64,000 bases of DNA, taken from positions 1-64,000 of the forward strand of contig CAWVWE010000003.1 of NCBI GenBank assembly GCA_963933975.1, written 5' to 3'. Under the pieces are notes generated by a model. It worked only from the letters and a program-made list of their open reading frames with translations, had not been told where the DNA came from and ran no database searches. Positions 1-8,902 of this stretch are shown here, in pieces (within the stretch, counting starts at the first letter, position 1; every line of letters starts with the position of its first letter). Source of the DNA: UBA10364 sp905182675 (lineage in GTDB: Bacteria; Bacteroidota; Bacteroidia; Flavobacteriales; Schleiferiaceae). A program made the position numbers and the translations under genes.

Positions 1-12
1 CACTACGGTTTG

Positions 13-1179
13 CTAATAGAGTTTTCTGCGAAGTCTCAACGCTAAAATACTTACAACTAAGGCAATGCTACCAGCCAAGATATACGGATAACTGTAATGA
101 AAGCCATACGCAGCACCACCAATAGCGGGCCCAACGACCCTTGCGAGTGAGCCAACACTTTGGTTCGTCCCTAGGATTTTACCTTGTGCATCATACGGCG
201 CATACGTGGTCAATAATGTGCTTACCGTTGGTGTAAGTAGCGCATTACCAAAGGATAATAACGTCATGGAAACCAATTCTAGATAAAACTTATCTGTGGG
301 CACAAAAGGCATGCTGAAAAGCCCCATAGAGACAAGAATTGTTCCGAAAAAGAGCAAGTTTTTCTCACCAAACCAGGTGTTGAAATACCCAATTAATCCA
401 CCTTGAATAACTACCGCGAGTACACCTATGTAGGCAAACGTATAACCAATATGGAGTTCGCTCAAGCCAAAATGCTCAGCCCACAATAAGGTAGAGGTAA
501 TTTGCATCATACTAAAGCCTAGGACATAGACAAAATTGATTGTAAATAGTGCGTTTACCTCAGGAATATCTCGGAATTGGATAATGTCTTTGAAAGGGTT
601 TGGAAACAACTGCACAGTTGTACTCTTGACTTTTAACGTCTCATCTAGGAAGAACCAAGCTAGGACTAGATTCAACGCCCCTAGAGCAGCTGCAAAGTAC
701 CCTACCCCAGAAACTCCGTAGAACTCATTCACTATACCACCTATTGAAGGCCCAAAAATGAATCCTAGTCCAAAAGCAGCACCAATAATCCCAAATGCCT
801 TTGTTCTTTTCTCTACAGGAACAACATCACTTATATACGCCTGAGCCACACTGAGGTTCGCCGCACCAAATCCCTTTAAAAGTCTTGTGGCAAACAATAA
901 CCACAGTACTGTGGCATTCGCAAAGAGAATATAAGCAACGATCATGATAGAGATACTGATAAGCATAATGGGCCTACGACCATATCGATCGCTTAATCCT
1001 CCCCAAAAACTCGCGAAAATAAACTGCATAATACTAAATGATGCACCCAAAAGACCCACCATTGCATCAGTTGCGCCTAATGTTTTGGCATAGATAGGGA
1101 GAATTGGGATGATGAGTCCAAAACCCATCAAATCCAGAAATATGGTCAGGAATAATACAACAAGGGCCTTATTCTTCAT
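13..1179 (-). CDS. MFS drug-efflux type transporter (TetA/DHA1-like)
   Basis: A 388-residue inner-membrane protein with about 12 hydrophobic segments, the usual size for the DHA1 group of major facilitator transporters. The loop 2-3 signature GGLSDRYGRR lies at residues 60-69 and the antiporter motif C (GLGFIFGPSIGG) at 137-148; motif C is characteristic of drug/proton antiporters such as TetA. It probably exports a small amphipathic compound by proton exchange, but the substrate cannot be read from sequence. The ATG start overlaps the 3' end of the RNase Z gene by 11 bp, so it is the last gene of the pyrR-pyrB-rnz-MFS run and is probably co-transcribed. Family assignment is firm, substrate is not. 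Confidence 0.85.
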   Translation of the reverse strand: MKNKALVVLFLTIFLDLMGFGLIIPILPIYAKTLGATDAMVGLLGASFSIMQFIFASFWGGLSDRYGRRPIMLISISIMIVAYILFANATVLWLLFATRLLKGFGAANLSVAQAYISDVVPVEKRTKAFGIIGAAFGLGFIFGPSIGGIVNEFYGVSGVGYFAAALGALNLVLAWFFLDETLKVKSTTVQLFPNPFKDIIQFRDIPEVNALFTINFVYVLGFSMMQITSTLLWAEHFGLSELHIGYTFAYIGVLAVVIQGGLIGYFNTWFGEKNLLFFGTILVSMGLFSMPFVPTDKFYLELVSMTLLSFGNALLTPTVSTLLTTYAPYDAQGKILGTNQSVGSLARVVGPAIGGAAYGFHYSYPYILAGSIALVVSILALRLRRKLY

Positions 1180-2134
1180 GGCTCGGAGTATGGCGAAGTG
1201 ATACTACTTCTATTCCTTGTTCCGTAAGCTTATAACGATGTAATTCTTTTGCCCGATATACTTTTGAAAACTCTTCTGCTGCCTCGAGTTCAAACTGTGA
1301 AAAATCTTTATAACGAGCACTATAGTGTCCTATAAGTAACCAATCTGCATTCGCTTCTTTTGCTACTCTTCCAGCCTCTTTTGCCGTACTATGCATGGTT
1401 TGTCTTGCACGTTCCGACTTATCATCACAGAAAGTACTTTCATGGTATAACAGACTCACCCCTTTTACATACTGTGCCGTCTCAGGCACATACATCGTAT
1501 CTGAGGCAAAGGCATAGCTCAATGGTTTTGGAGGGTCATAAGTGATGGATTCATTTGATACGACCTCACCTTCATCACTTGTCCAGTCTCTCCCCTCCTT
1601 AATCCAATGGTAATCACAAATAGGAATAGAGAGCTCATCAGCTTTAGATTTATTTAATCCTCTCTTTAGTGGCTTTTCTTTAAATAAAAACCCCGTTGTA
1701 GCTATTCTGTGTTTTAATGGAAATGTCGAAATAACATAAGAATCAGTCTCTACCAAAATCTGTGGGACTTTATGTTGCGTAATGACAAATGAAATAGGAT
1801 ACGACGTAAATGTTCCGGCTGCCCTAAACTGGGTAAGAACAATGTCTTTAAGCTTAGGTGGACCATACACCGTCAAAGGTGTGGTTCTACCTAAAAGATG
1901 AAAACTGCTCAGTAAGCCGACTAATCCAAAAAAGTGATCGCCATGCAAGTGAGAGATGAAAATGTGGTTTATTCTTGAGAATTTAGTCTTTGATCGTCTC
2001 AATTGCTTTTGAGCACCTTCACCGCAATCTATTAAGAAGAAATGATCCCGCATTTTTAACAATTGGGATGTGGTATAGCTATTGGACGTTGGTGTCGCAC
2101 TAGCCGCACCTAAAACGACCAACTCTAAACTCAT
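1169..2134 (-). CDS. rnz: ribonuclease Z
   Basis: A 321-residue metallo-beta-lactamase-fold endonuclease that trims the 3' trailer of tRNA precursors in the cytoplasm. The zinc-binding motif SHLHGDHFFG is at residues 61-70 (His62, His64, Asp66, His67), with further metal-ligand regions around YHESTF and GHYSARY near the C-terminus. Length matches bacterial short-form RNase Z (about 300-320). Its ATG overlaps the pyrB stop codon in an ATGA arrangement, and the next gene (MFS transporter) overlaps its own end by 11 bp, so translation is likely coupled along the operon. I see no deviation from the active-site pattern. Confidence 0.93.
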   Translation of the reverse strand: MSLELVVLGAASATPTSNSYTTSQLLKMRDHFFLIDCGEGAQKQLRRSKTKFSRINHIFISHLHGDHFFGLVGLLSSFHLLGRTTPLTVYGPPKLKDIVLTQFRAAGTFTSYPISFVITQHKVPQILVETDSYVISTFPLKHRIATTGFLFKEKPLKRGLNKSKADELSIPICDYHWIKEGRDWTSDEGEVVSNESITYDPPKPLSYAFASDTMYVPETAQYVKGVSLLYHESTFCDDKSERARQTMHSTAKEAGRVAKEANADWLLIGHYSARYKDFSQFELEAAEEFSKVYRAKELHRYKLTEQGIEVVSLRHTPSHEE

Positions 2135-3072
2135 TTACTGTTTTTAAGTTTGCGTTTTTCAGCCAATAGATAAAGAACTGCCATTCTAACTGCTACACCA
2201 TTTTGAACTTGATCTAAAATAACAGAATGCTCACTATCAGCGACCTCCGAAGTGATTTCAACACCTCTGTTTATAGGGCCAGGATGCATGATAACAATGG
2301 GTTTATCTAATGCATCGAGGTGGTCCATTGTAAGTCCGTACTGAGCTCTGTATTCTGCTATGGAAGGAAAGTGATTAATATCTTGACGCTCATGTTGCAC
2401 ACGCAACATGTTTGCTACATCGCACCATTCAATAGCTGTTTGGAGATTATGCTCTACGCGAACACCTAGGGTATGCATATGTTTGGGAACTAATGTTGTT
2501 GGACCACATACCATAACCTCAGCACCCATTTTCTTCAATAGCAAAACATTAGACAGGGCAACACGGCTGTGCACTATGTCACCTATGATAGCCACCTTTA
2601 TACCCTCTAAGGTACCTAGAGCTTCTCTAATTGAAAAGGCATCCAGCAAGGCCTGTGTAGGATGTTCGTGAGCACCGTCTCCTGCATTTACTATGGACGC
2701 ATCAACATGCTGAGCAAGAAACTCACCTGCGCCAGGATTTGGATGTCGCATGACCACCATATCCACCTTCATCGCTAATATGTTATTGACGGTATCAATC
2801 AATGTCTCCCCCTTTTTAACCGAGGAGGAAGCAGCAGAGAAATTAATAACATCAGCGCTTAAACGTTTTTCTGCCAATTCAAAGGACAATCGTGTCCTGG
2901 TTGAATTTTCGAAAAACAAGTTTGCAATAGTGATATCACGAAGTGTTGGGACTTTTTTAATGGGCCGGTTAATGACCTCTTTAAACTGGGTGGCAGTATC
3001 GAGAATAAGCTGGATATCCTCTGCATTGAGGTGTTTAATGCCCAGCAAATGATTCACAGATAATTCGCTCAT
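2131..3072 (-). CDS. pyrB: aspartate carbamoyltransferase catalytic subunit
   Basis: A 313-residue enzyme that joins carbamoyl phosphate and aspartate to carbamoyl-aspartate, the second step of UMP synthesis. The carbamoyl-phosphate binding motif STRTR is at residues 57-61 and is followed by SFELA; the HPTQALLD motif is at 137-144 and HPGPINRG appears in the C-terminal domain. Length matches PyrB. The start codon overlaps the pyrR stop by 4 bp and the stop overlaps the rnz start by 4 bp. No pyrI regulatory subunit gene is adjacent, which fits PyrR-type control of a stand-alone catalytic subunit. Confidence 0.95.
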   Translation of the reverse strand: MSELSVNHLLGIKHLNAEDIQLILDTATQFKEVINRPIKKVPTLRDITIANLFFENSTRTRLSFELAEKRLSADVINFSAASSSVKKGETLIDTVNNILAMKVDMVVMRHPNPGAGEFLAQHVDASIVNAGDGAHEHPTQALLDAFSIREALGTLEGIKVAIIGDIVHSRVALSNVLLLKKMGAEVMVCGPTTLVPKHMHTLGVRVEHNLQTAIEWCDVANMLRVQHERQDINHFPSIAEYRAQYGLTMDHLDALDKPIVIMHPGPINRGVEITSEVADSEHSVILDQVQNGVAVRMAVLYLLAEKRKLKNSK

Positions 3073-3617
3073 GAATTCGGTTCAGTTATTAGTACAGCAT
3101 CGCGACCATCTACCTCTTTCCATAGCACCTCAACACGCTGAGAGGCTATAGAATCTACTTGTCGTCCCTTATAATCGGGTTGTATAGGTAAATCGCGAGA
3201 AAATCTTCTATCAATAAGTGTGAGCAGCTCCATCTTCGCTGGCCTTCCATAACTCAGGATAGCATCCATAGCTGCACGGATACTTCTACCAGTATAAAGA
3301 ACATCGTCGATAAAAACTAATTTTTGATCTTCTACCAAATGATCAATATGAGTAGTGTTGGCTTGAAGATGTTCGCCAGACCTTCGGCGAAAATCATCGC
3401 GATAAAAGGTAATATCTAATGCTCCAGTACGAATACCCTCAACACCATACCCTTCTTCAAGTAATCTGACCAACCGGTCTAAAACCTGAACTCCCCTGGG
3501 CTGAAGACCAACAAGAATCGTATTTGTAAAATCACCATGATTTTCAATCAACTTACAACACAACCTGTTTAAGGCGATGTTCAGCTCTCTTGCATCAATG
3601 ATTTCACGTTTGATCAT
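3069..3617 (-). CDS. pyrR: PyrR bifunctional pyr regulator / uracil phosphoribosyltransferase
   Basis: A 182-residue type I phosphoribosyltransferase fold protein. The PRPP-binding loop VFIDDVLYTGRS lies at residues 101-112, and the early QPRG (39-42) segment matches the PyrR family. PyrR proteins bind pyr mRNA in a UMP-dependent way to attenuate transcription and also have uracil phosphoribosyltransferase activity. It is translationally coupled to pyrB (4 bp overlap). I do not see a clear anti-terminator/terminator leader upstream; instead a -7 element ends 4 nt before the ATG, so control here may differ from the Bacillus model. Function from family, regulation inferred. Confidence 0.9.
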   Translation of the reverse strand: MIKREIIDARELNIALNRLCCKLIENHGDFTNTILVGLQPRGVQVLDRLVRLLEEGYGVEGIRTGALDITFYRDDFRRRSGEHLQANTTHIDHLVEDQKLVFIDDVLYTGRSIRAAMDAILSYGRPAKMELLTLIDRRFSRDLPIQPDYKGRQVDSIASQRVEVLWKEVDGRDAVLITEPNS

Positions 3618-3621
3618 GTGG

Positions 3622-3629
3622 CAAATTTA
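3622..3629 (-). promoter_or_regulatory. -7 promoter element of pyrR, possible leaderless start
   Basis: Reads TAAATTTG on the minus strand, matching the Bacteroidota -7 consensus TAnnTTTG, with exactly 4 nt to the pyrR ATG. No TTG was found at the expected -33 spacing. If used, transcription would begin at or next to the start codon. It lies just past the mpl stop codon. Confidence 0.35.
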
Positions 3630-3630
3630 C

Positions 3631-4971
3631 TTATTTATATGACGTGAAAATGTCTTCTAAATCAATCCCTCCAAAATTACCACTACTCATTAAGACCACT
3701 GCTGAATTTTCGGCGGGATCGGAAAGTGCAAGTGACAATTCCTCTGGAGTATCAAAAACACGAACTCTAGGACCAAAAGCTTCAACCACAGCTTTCTTAG
3801 AGAGCTCGGGCAATTTTTTATGTGCTACAGCGTCTGGACTGTAATAAACCCAGGCATCGTGTGCAGGATCCATCACTCCGTTGTATTGAGGTAAAAATTC
3901 AGGATTCAAACTGGAAAACGTATGTAGCTCAAGAACCGCGCGAACCTTGCCAAACTGATCTGCAATGGCCTTTACAGCTGCACCTACTTTCGACGGAGCA
4001 TGTGCAAAGTCTCTAAACACCTTAACCTCTCCCTCGCGTATTGGTTGCATTCTGTTTTGAGCCCCTGCGAAAGATGCTATGGCATCATGAAACTCATGTT
4101 CTTGAACTCCCATTTCTAAACAAACCCAACGAGCGGCTTCCAGATTACTTAGGTTGTGTGCTCCAAAAACCTGAAGAGGAACCATACCCTCTGCTGTATC
4201 TATATAGGTTACTCCCTTTTCAATTGAATATTCTGGAAGACTGTAAGGGAATCGTTTTACCGGTGCATCACTCTCTTCGACCAATTGCTTTAGTACTGAA
4301 TCCAGCTCATTGTAAATAAGTGCGCCACCAGGCTCAATAGTATCTAGGTATATTTTGAATTGTTCCAGGTACTTCTCAAAGGTGGGAAACACATTGATGT
4401 GGTCCCAAGCTATCCCAGTAATAACGGTGATATTAGGACGATAAAGATGGAACTTAGGCCTTAAATCTATAGGAGAACTTAAGTATTCATCACCTTCCAT
4501 CACCATGAATTCAGAGCCACTCTCCATTTCCACCATACAATCAAAGCCTTCTAATTGGGCACCTACCATATAGTTCGTAGGAACACCTGCGTGCTGCATT
4601 ACGTGTAACACCATAGCTGTTGTTGTGGTTTTTCCATGAGAACCAGCGATCACCACTCGCGTCATTTCTTTTGATATCTCAAACAGAAACTCAGGATAAC
4701 TGAAAATATTCAATCCTAACTCTTGAGCTCTTAGTAATTCAGGATTGTCCTTACGAGCATGCATTCCTAGTATTATGGCGTCCAGTTGACTGTCAATTCT
4801 AGACGCCTCCCATCCATCAAAAGATGGAAGCAAGCCTTTAGCTAAAAGTCGACTTCTGGATGGCTCAAAAATCTGGTCATCTGAACCAGTTACTTGATGT
4901 TTCCCATTATGTAGCGCGATTGCTAGATTGTGCATCGCTGATCCGCCTATGGCTATAAAATGAATTCTCAT
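3631..4971 (-). CDS. mpl: UDP-N-acetylmuramate:L-alanyl-gamma-D-glutamyl-meso-diaminopimelate ligase (Mpl)
   Basis: A 446-residue Mur-ligase family protein. The ATP-binding P-loop GSHGKTTTT is at residues 110-118, after an N-terminal Rossmann domain with a MurC-like GGSAMHNLA segment at 9-17. Mpl reattaches recycled murein tripeptide to UDP-MurNAc. It is distinguished from MurC by its overall sequence (for example the SYPEFL segment near 91-96 and the LEGFDCMVEMESG region) and by lying outside a dcw cluster. It follows a secreted-protein gene with a 6 bp gap and precedes pyrR by 13 bp. MurC is the main alternative, judged less likely. Confidence 0.88.
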   Translation of the reverse strand: MRIHFIAIGGSAMHNLAIALHNGKHQVTGSDDQIFEPSRSRLLAKGLLPSFDGWEASRIDSQLDAIILGMHARKDNPELLRAQELGLNIFSYPEFLFEISKEMTRVVIAGSHGKTTTTAMVLHVMQHAGVPTNYMVGAQLEGFDCMVEMESGSEFMVMEGDEYLSSPIDLRPKFHLYRPNITVITGIAWDHINVFPTFEKYLEQFKIYLDTIEPGGALIYNELDSVLKQLVEESDAPVKRFPYSLPEYSIEKGVTYIDTAEGMVPLQVFGAHNLSNLEAARWVCLEMGVQEHEFHDAIASFAGAQNRMQPIREGEVKVFRDFAHAPSKVGAAVKAIADQFGKVRAVLELHTFSSLNPEFLPQYNGVMDPAHDAWVYYSPDAVAHKKLPELSKKAVVEAFGPRVRVFDTPEELSLALSDPAENSAVVLMSSGNFGGIDLEDIFTSYK

Positions 4972-4977
4972 CTATGG

Positions 4978-6543
4978 TTACTTATCAAAGTACAAATTTC
5001 CGAATCTAATCCTAGATCCACGTAAAGAAAGTAATACAGCGCCGTCGCGACCGTCGTCCGCAAGTCTGGAGGACTTTGGGGATACTCGGAATTTTTGCTT
5101 CTTGTTTCTATTCAATAAGGTGTAGGTCATCTTGGCGTCGTGGGATACACTAACCATAACAAGGTTACCGTTTTTGGCATTTGTGATCGCCCTCAAAGGT
5201 TTTTTACCCCAGCGCTTGGCATTCTTTCTATGATCATTGTAGACGAAGTGTAAGCCCTCATCATTCATTAGAAAGGTATACCCTAAATAATAGCCCCCGT
5301 CATTCATCGACGTTTGCCGTTTTGGTACGTGGGCATACCAATCTATCTCACCCTCTTTATCAATACTTAAAACAATAATATCATTGTAATAATAGTAGTA
5401 GTTTGTAGTAGTAGCTCCACGACTATTCTGGGTGGTTACAACACGTACATCATAGTCTTCCGCTATGACATAGGCACCGCCATCTGGACGCGGCATAAAC
5501 TGTCTAAAGACAAAATTCTTCCGAATTCCTCTTCCTCTAAACATTCTGTACCTGTTAAATTGAGCAACAAATTCTTCAGAAAAAGAACTCAAGCTAGAGC
5601 TGGTAACTTCACCTTTTTCCTGATCCACGGCCAAATACAACGAACCATCCATATCGTAGTAATTACGTGTGCCGTAAAACCCTGAAATTGACATCTGATT
5701 GTCCTTTAAATCACATTGAATCCCCAAGCTGTGAACAGAAATATCAGTCAATCCCAAGTCGAATTCGGTAATTTTATTATAATCTCCAGATTGGATTCGC
5801 ATCAGCTTATAATCTAGATCTCGACTTGGACTGAGACTTATCGTAGGATTACTATCATAGACACTTAGGATGAAAACATCTCCAGAATTTGTGACGTCAA
5901 AATCCATGATTCTAAAGTTTCGGTCCCTGTAGGTCAATTCTATATCTGCATTCCATTGTTCCTCTAGGTTTTTATCATAAATACGCACATAAAAATTCTC
6001 ACTACCCCTTACCTTGAAAGGCGGGTTTGTGAAAATGGCGATTTTTGATCTATCCTCGCTCAACTTGATGGCAAATTCACCTTGTGATCTGCGACGAGAA
6101 TCCATGGTTTCAACAAGCATAGGCGCACTAAGTGAAGCCAATGTGTCTAGTGTCCTCACCAATAAACTTCGAACATCTCGCTGGCGATCATAACTCTCGT
6201 AAAATAAATACTGAAGATTTTCAATGATCACGCTACTCTTATACTCAACGCGCTTGCCATCCCATTCCCACTTGGGGTTTTTGAGTAGCCACTCCTCGGT
6301 AAGGTTACTTCTATTATAGTAGGCAAAATATTCATCCCTAGAGCCCGAAAGAAGAGACGCAGATGCAGGCCGATACGTATAAAAACCTGACTCGCCAACC
6401 TGTAATAATCGGTCAAATTTTGCGCTTCTGGCACTGTATTCAGGGCTCCATTCGAGTATTGGATATGAACTCTGCGCGGATAGAATGGTTATACTAGCAA
6501 CAAAGCCTAGGATGACCCAAGTTGTTTTGTTAATGATTTTCAT
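4978..6543 (-). CDS. secreted protein of unknown function, 521 residues
   Basis: The start is set at the ATG at 6543, which gives a clean signal peptide (MKIINKTTW, a hydrophobic core, then a cleavage region SAQSS near residue 25); a TTG 12 bp upstream is an alternative. The rest is soluble and rich in Tyr, Asp, Ser and Arg, with repeated short beta-strand-like stretches separated by Asp-Gly or Asn turns, as in propeller-like or beta-sandwich secreted proteins. I recognise no catalytic motif and no T9SS tail. It has the look of a Bacteroidota-specific periplasmic or outer-membrane-associated protein. It lies 6 bp before mpl, so the two are probably co-transcribed, a hint of an envelope role only. 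Confidence 0.75.
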   Translation of the reverse strand: MKIINKTTWVILGFVASITILSAQSSYPILEWSPEYSARSAKFDRLLQVGESGFYTYRPASASLLSGSRDEYFAYYNRSNLTEEWLLKNPKWEWDGKRVEYKSSVIIENLQYLFYESYDRQRDVRSLLVRTLDTLASLSAPMLVETMDSRRRSQGEFAIKLSEDRSKIAIFTNPPFKVRGSENFYVRIYDKNLEEQWNADIELTYRDRNFRIMDFDVTNSGDVFILSVYDSNPTISLSPSRDLDYKLMRIQSGDYNKITEFDLGLTDISVHSLGIQCDLKDNQMSISGFYGTRNYYDMDGSLYLAVDQEKGEVTSSSLSSFSEEFVAQFNRYRMFRGRGIRKNFVFRQFMPRPDGGAYVIAEDYDVRVVTTQNSRGATTTNYYYYYNDIIVLSIDKEGEIDWYAHVPKRQTSMNDGGYYLGYTFLMNDEGLHFVYNDHRKNAKRWGKKPLRAITNAKNGNLVMVSVSHDAKMTYTLLNRNKKQKFRVSPKSSRLADDGRDGAVLLSLRGSRIRFGNLYFDK

Positions 6544-6616
6544 AGAAAACGGCAAAGTTTTTGTAGTTTAAACTAGAGTACGGAAGATACACCACCCCTG
6601 TTAAATAAAACCTCAA

Positions 6617-7369
6617 ATGAATCGATTTCTATCCACTTTACTGTTACTCATTCTAACTGTTGCGCAAGCGGATGCGCAGGCAGTAGTGGTACGGAAACGT
6701 GAACTAAACACGGGTAGTTCCTCCGGAAATTTATCCACTCAAATCTCGCCCTCGATGACCAACAGTTCCATGAGTGGAATCTATTACAGCAGGTACAACC
6801 ATTCTATAAAACTCAGTCCAACCGCATTAATTGCGGGAGATATTCCTATCTCCTACGAGCGAAAGATATCAGATTATTTCACCGTTGAAGGCGGGGTGGG
6901 ATTGACCACTTTCAATCTTACCGAAGATCTAATTCGCGGCTACAGCACTCGTCCGGAAGGCGAAACTGTCAGTAAAGTATCTTACAGTGCCTTGCTAAAT
7001 GCAAAGATTTTCCCAGAAGGAAATGCGTTTCAAGATGGCTATTACATCGCGTTTAACCTCAACCACAGAAACTACGCTCAGGACTTTGCATTAGCCATGC
7101 CGGGTAGTATGGACAGCACCTTTAATGAAAGCTTCCAATGGTCAGATCTAGGTTTTACCATGGGATATCAAAGTAGGCCGTCGGAGCGAATGATATTGGA
7201 TTGGTTCATAGGAGCTGGTATACGTCAAAAGACAAGGAAGATCAATGAATATGTAAATACATTCGACCCTATAAGTGGCTTATTCACGGGAGGGTACGTA
7301 CTAAACGAAAGCAGAAATACAACCCCAGCGATTCTTGGCGGGGTAAAAATAAGTGTTCTCTTTAGATAG
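6617..7369 (+). CDS. predicted outer-membrane beta-barrel protein
   Basis: A 250-residue protein with a typical signal peptide (MNRFLSTLLLL, cleavage likely after AQADAQA near residue 21). After it come alternating polar/hydrophobic strands separated by turns (for example GDIPISYERKIS near 74-85), a Gly-rich strand GGVGLTTF, and a C-terminal strand ending in Phe-Arg. This is the general pattern of small 8-12 stranded outer-membrane barrels of Bacteroidota. No function can be assigned. It is transcribed away from the secreted protein at 4978-6543 and faces the MbnP-like gene across a strong bidirectional terminator. Confidence 0.7.
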   Translation: MNRFLSTLLLLILTVAQADAQAVVVRKRELNTGSSSGNLSTQISPSMTNSSMSGIYYSRYNHSIKLSPTALIAGDIPISYERKISDYFTVEGGVGLTTFNLTEDLIRGYSTRPEGETVSKVSYSALLNAKIFPEGNAFQDGYYIAFNLNHRNYAQDFALAMPGSMDSTFNESFQWSDLGFTMGYQSRPSERMILDWFIGAGIRQKTRKINEYVNTFDPISGLFTGGYVLNESRNTTPAILGGVKISVLFR

Positions 7370-7382
7370 AAAATATGCCATC

Positions 7383-7431
7383 AAATCAAGAAGCCCCTTG
7401 TAAATTGAATTTACAAGGGGCTTCTTGATTT
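7383..7431. terminator. bidirectional intrinsic terminator
   Basis: A perfect inverted repeat: arms 7383-7405 and 7409-7431 (23 bp each) around a 3 nt loop. It contains a GC core (gcccc/ggggc) with A/T-rich flanks, and sits between two convergent genes, so it can stop transcription from both sides. Confidence 0.85.
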
Positions 7432-7451
7432 TAATTTATGGCCTAGCGTAT

Positions 7452-8138
7452 TTACTGGATTTCCAGCGCCATGGCTGAGATCAATGTTTCCGTTACTTTC
7501 TCAGCGATTGCATACGTGTCTACTCCAGCATGCGTAAATAAATCATCCTTTAGACTCAAACTTGATAAGAGTACATTCAGGTCGATTTTTAGTATAACAT
7601 GGTCCCCTGGTCTAATTTCTTGCTCGAATATAGCCGTCCGGTAAAGACCATTTGTTCCCGTATGCCAAACTAAAAAATCATCATCTACTCCAATACTACC
7701 GGTAGGGTTCACCCTTCCATCGACCTTGACAAACCTATACTTTGATGCCCAAGACCAATACATGGCATTTGCACTAGAAAGAGGATGACTGGTAGGGAAC
7801 GTTGTAGGATCCATTGAATTCTGAATAGAATCTACACCTAGCCCTAAAGAAAGCATGGATACTTTGCGTGGAAGCGAGATCGTATAATTTAAACTTGAAC
7901 TATCCGTTGCGTTGATAAACAGAACTTCCTCTGCAAGGGTATTCCCTAAGGTGAGGTTACTGAGGTATAGATGAAACAAATCAAATTGAACTGCAGTATC
8001 ACTTTTGAAAATCACATCACCAACCAGGTGAGGGACATTATCATAGTTGAGTTGAACCTCGAACGAAACATTCCTATTCTTCGTACCACATGAAGCAACT
8101 AAAAAAGAGGAGAATACAAGTAGAATAAACGGCCTCAT
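7452..8138 (-). CDS. MbnP-like lipoprotein (copy 2)
   Basis: A 228-residue predicted lipoprotein: short signal peptide with lipobox LVASC, Cys17 being the lipidated residue. The body matches the MbnP-like family of Bacteroidota: an N-terminal strand FEVQLNYD, a YLSNLTL segment, a GVDSIQN segment, and the MYWSW...KYRFVKVDGR stretch (about residues 122-138) that is a family hallmark. MbnP proteins are periplasmic partners in copper/methanobactin handling and usually pair with the MbnH di-haem peroxidase. Here the pair partner is instead a second MbnP-like gene 2 bp upstream. The biochemical role is inferred from family only. Confidence 0.72.
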   Translation of the reverse strand: MRPFILLVFSSFLVASCGTKNRNVSFEVQLNYDNVPHLVGDVIFKSDTAVQFDLFHLYLSNLTLGNTLAEEVLFINATDSSSLNYTISLPRKVSMLSLGLGVDSIQNSMDPTTFPTSHPLSSANAMYWSWASKYRFVKVDGRVNPTGSIGVDDDFLVWHTGTNGLYRTAIFEQEIRPGDHVILKIDLNVLLSSLSLKDDLFTHAGVDTYAIAEKVTETLISAMALEIQ

Positions 8139-8140
8139 AC

Positions 8141-8902
8141 CTACAATTTGAAGATAAATTCGCTCTCTAAATTATTTCTCAATATAATGGCTTGAGTTAA
8201 ATCCGCACTACTCGTTGGGTCAGAAAAAATTTCTGGCATTTGCGAAGGTTGTAAGCCCAGGAATAGTTTATCTACATCCAAGTTGATCACGAAATAAACA
8301 TCCAGATTAGAACCGACACTAAAGTTTCTTTTTTCAGAGGGATTAATTACGAGGAGCTGTGAAGCAATACGCCAAGTGAACGTGCTCTTTGGCGTAGTGA
8401 ATACAGTGTCTAGAGCATCAAAGACCCGACCCTCCATTTGGAAGAAACTGTGTCCCAAGTCTGGTCCACCCCAAACAACACCACTCGCTAAGGGGTTTGA
8501 AGCCTCTAAATTTTCAGGCGATGTATGTGCCCTAGCGCTGTCTAAACCTATGTGATAGTTCAATCTGCCATTATAAGATCCTGACGGGAGCTGGGCCAGC
8601 TTAACCTCAGATGTTGTCAATAAATCAACCATGGTTAGATCACTTTCCGTTCTAGTTGTATCCTGATTATCTTGACTCACGAATTCAGCACCGCTTAGAG
8701 TGATGTAGATGTGATCCATTTTAATTATATCACCATTTATTTCAAATACTTTGCTCGTGTCTATAAGATCACCATTGAAGTATTTATAGGCTCTCACGTA
8801 AATATTTCTATCATCTAATGCCGTTGGATCTACAATTGGAATAGCCTTCTCACAAGCGGAGAACAACATTCCTAAAACCATACATAAAACTAATTTTCTC
8901 AT
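8141..8902 (-). CDS. MbnP-like lipoprotein (copy 1, divergent)
   Basis: A 253-residue predicted lipoprotein with lipobox LFSAC (Cys17). It aligns by eye with the downstream protein: IYITLSGAEF matches YLSNLTL, GLDSARAHT matches GVDSIQNSM, NPLASGVVWG matches HPLSSANAMYW, and FFQMEGRVF matches YRFVKVDGRV. So the two are diverged tandem paralogues, although this copy has lost the MYWSW tryptophans and keeps only VVWGG. Its ATG overlaps the acyltransferase stop by 4 bp and the next copy starts 2 bp after its own stop, giving a three-gene operon. Likely exposed in the periplasm and anchored in a membrane; substrate unknown. Confidence 0.65.
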   Translation of the reverse strand: MRKLVLCMVLGMLFSACEKAIPIVDPTALDDRNIYVRAYKYFNGDLIDTSKVFEINGDIIKMDHIYITLSGAEFVSQDNQDTTRTESDLTMVDLLTTSEVKLAQLPSGSYNGRLNYHIGLDSARAHTSPENLEASNPLASGVVWGGPDLGHSFFQMEGRVFDALDTVFTTPKSTFTWRIASQLLVINPSEKRNFSVGSNLDVYFVINLDVDKLFLGLQPSQMPEIFSDPTSSADLTQAIILRNNLESEFIFKL

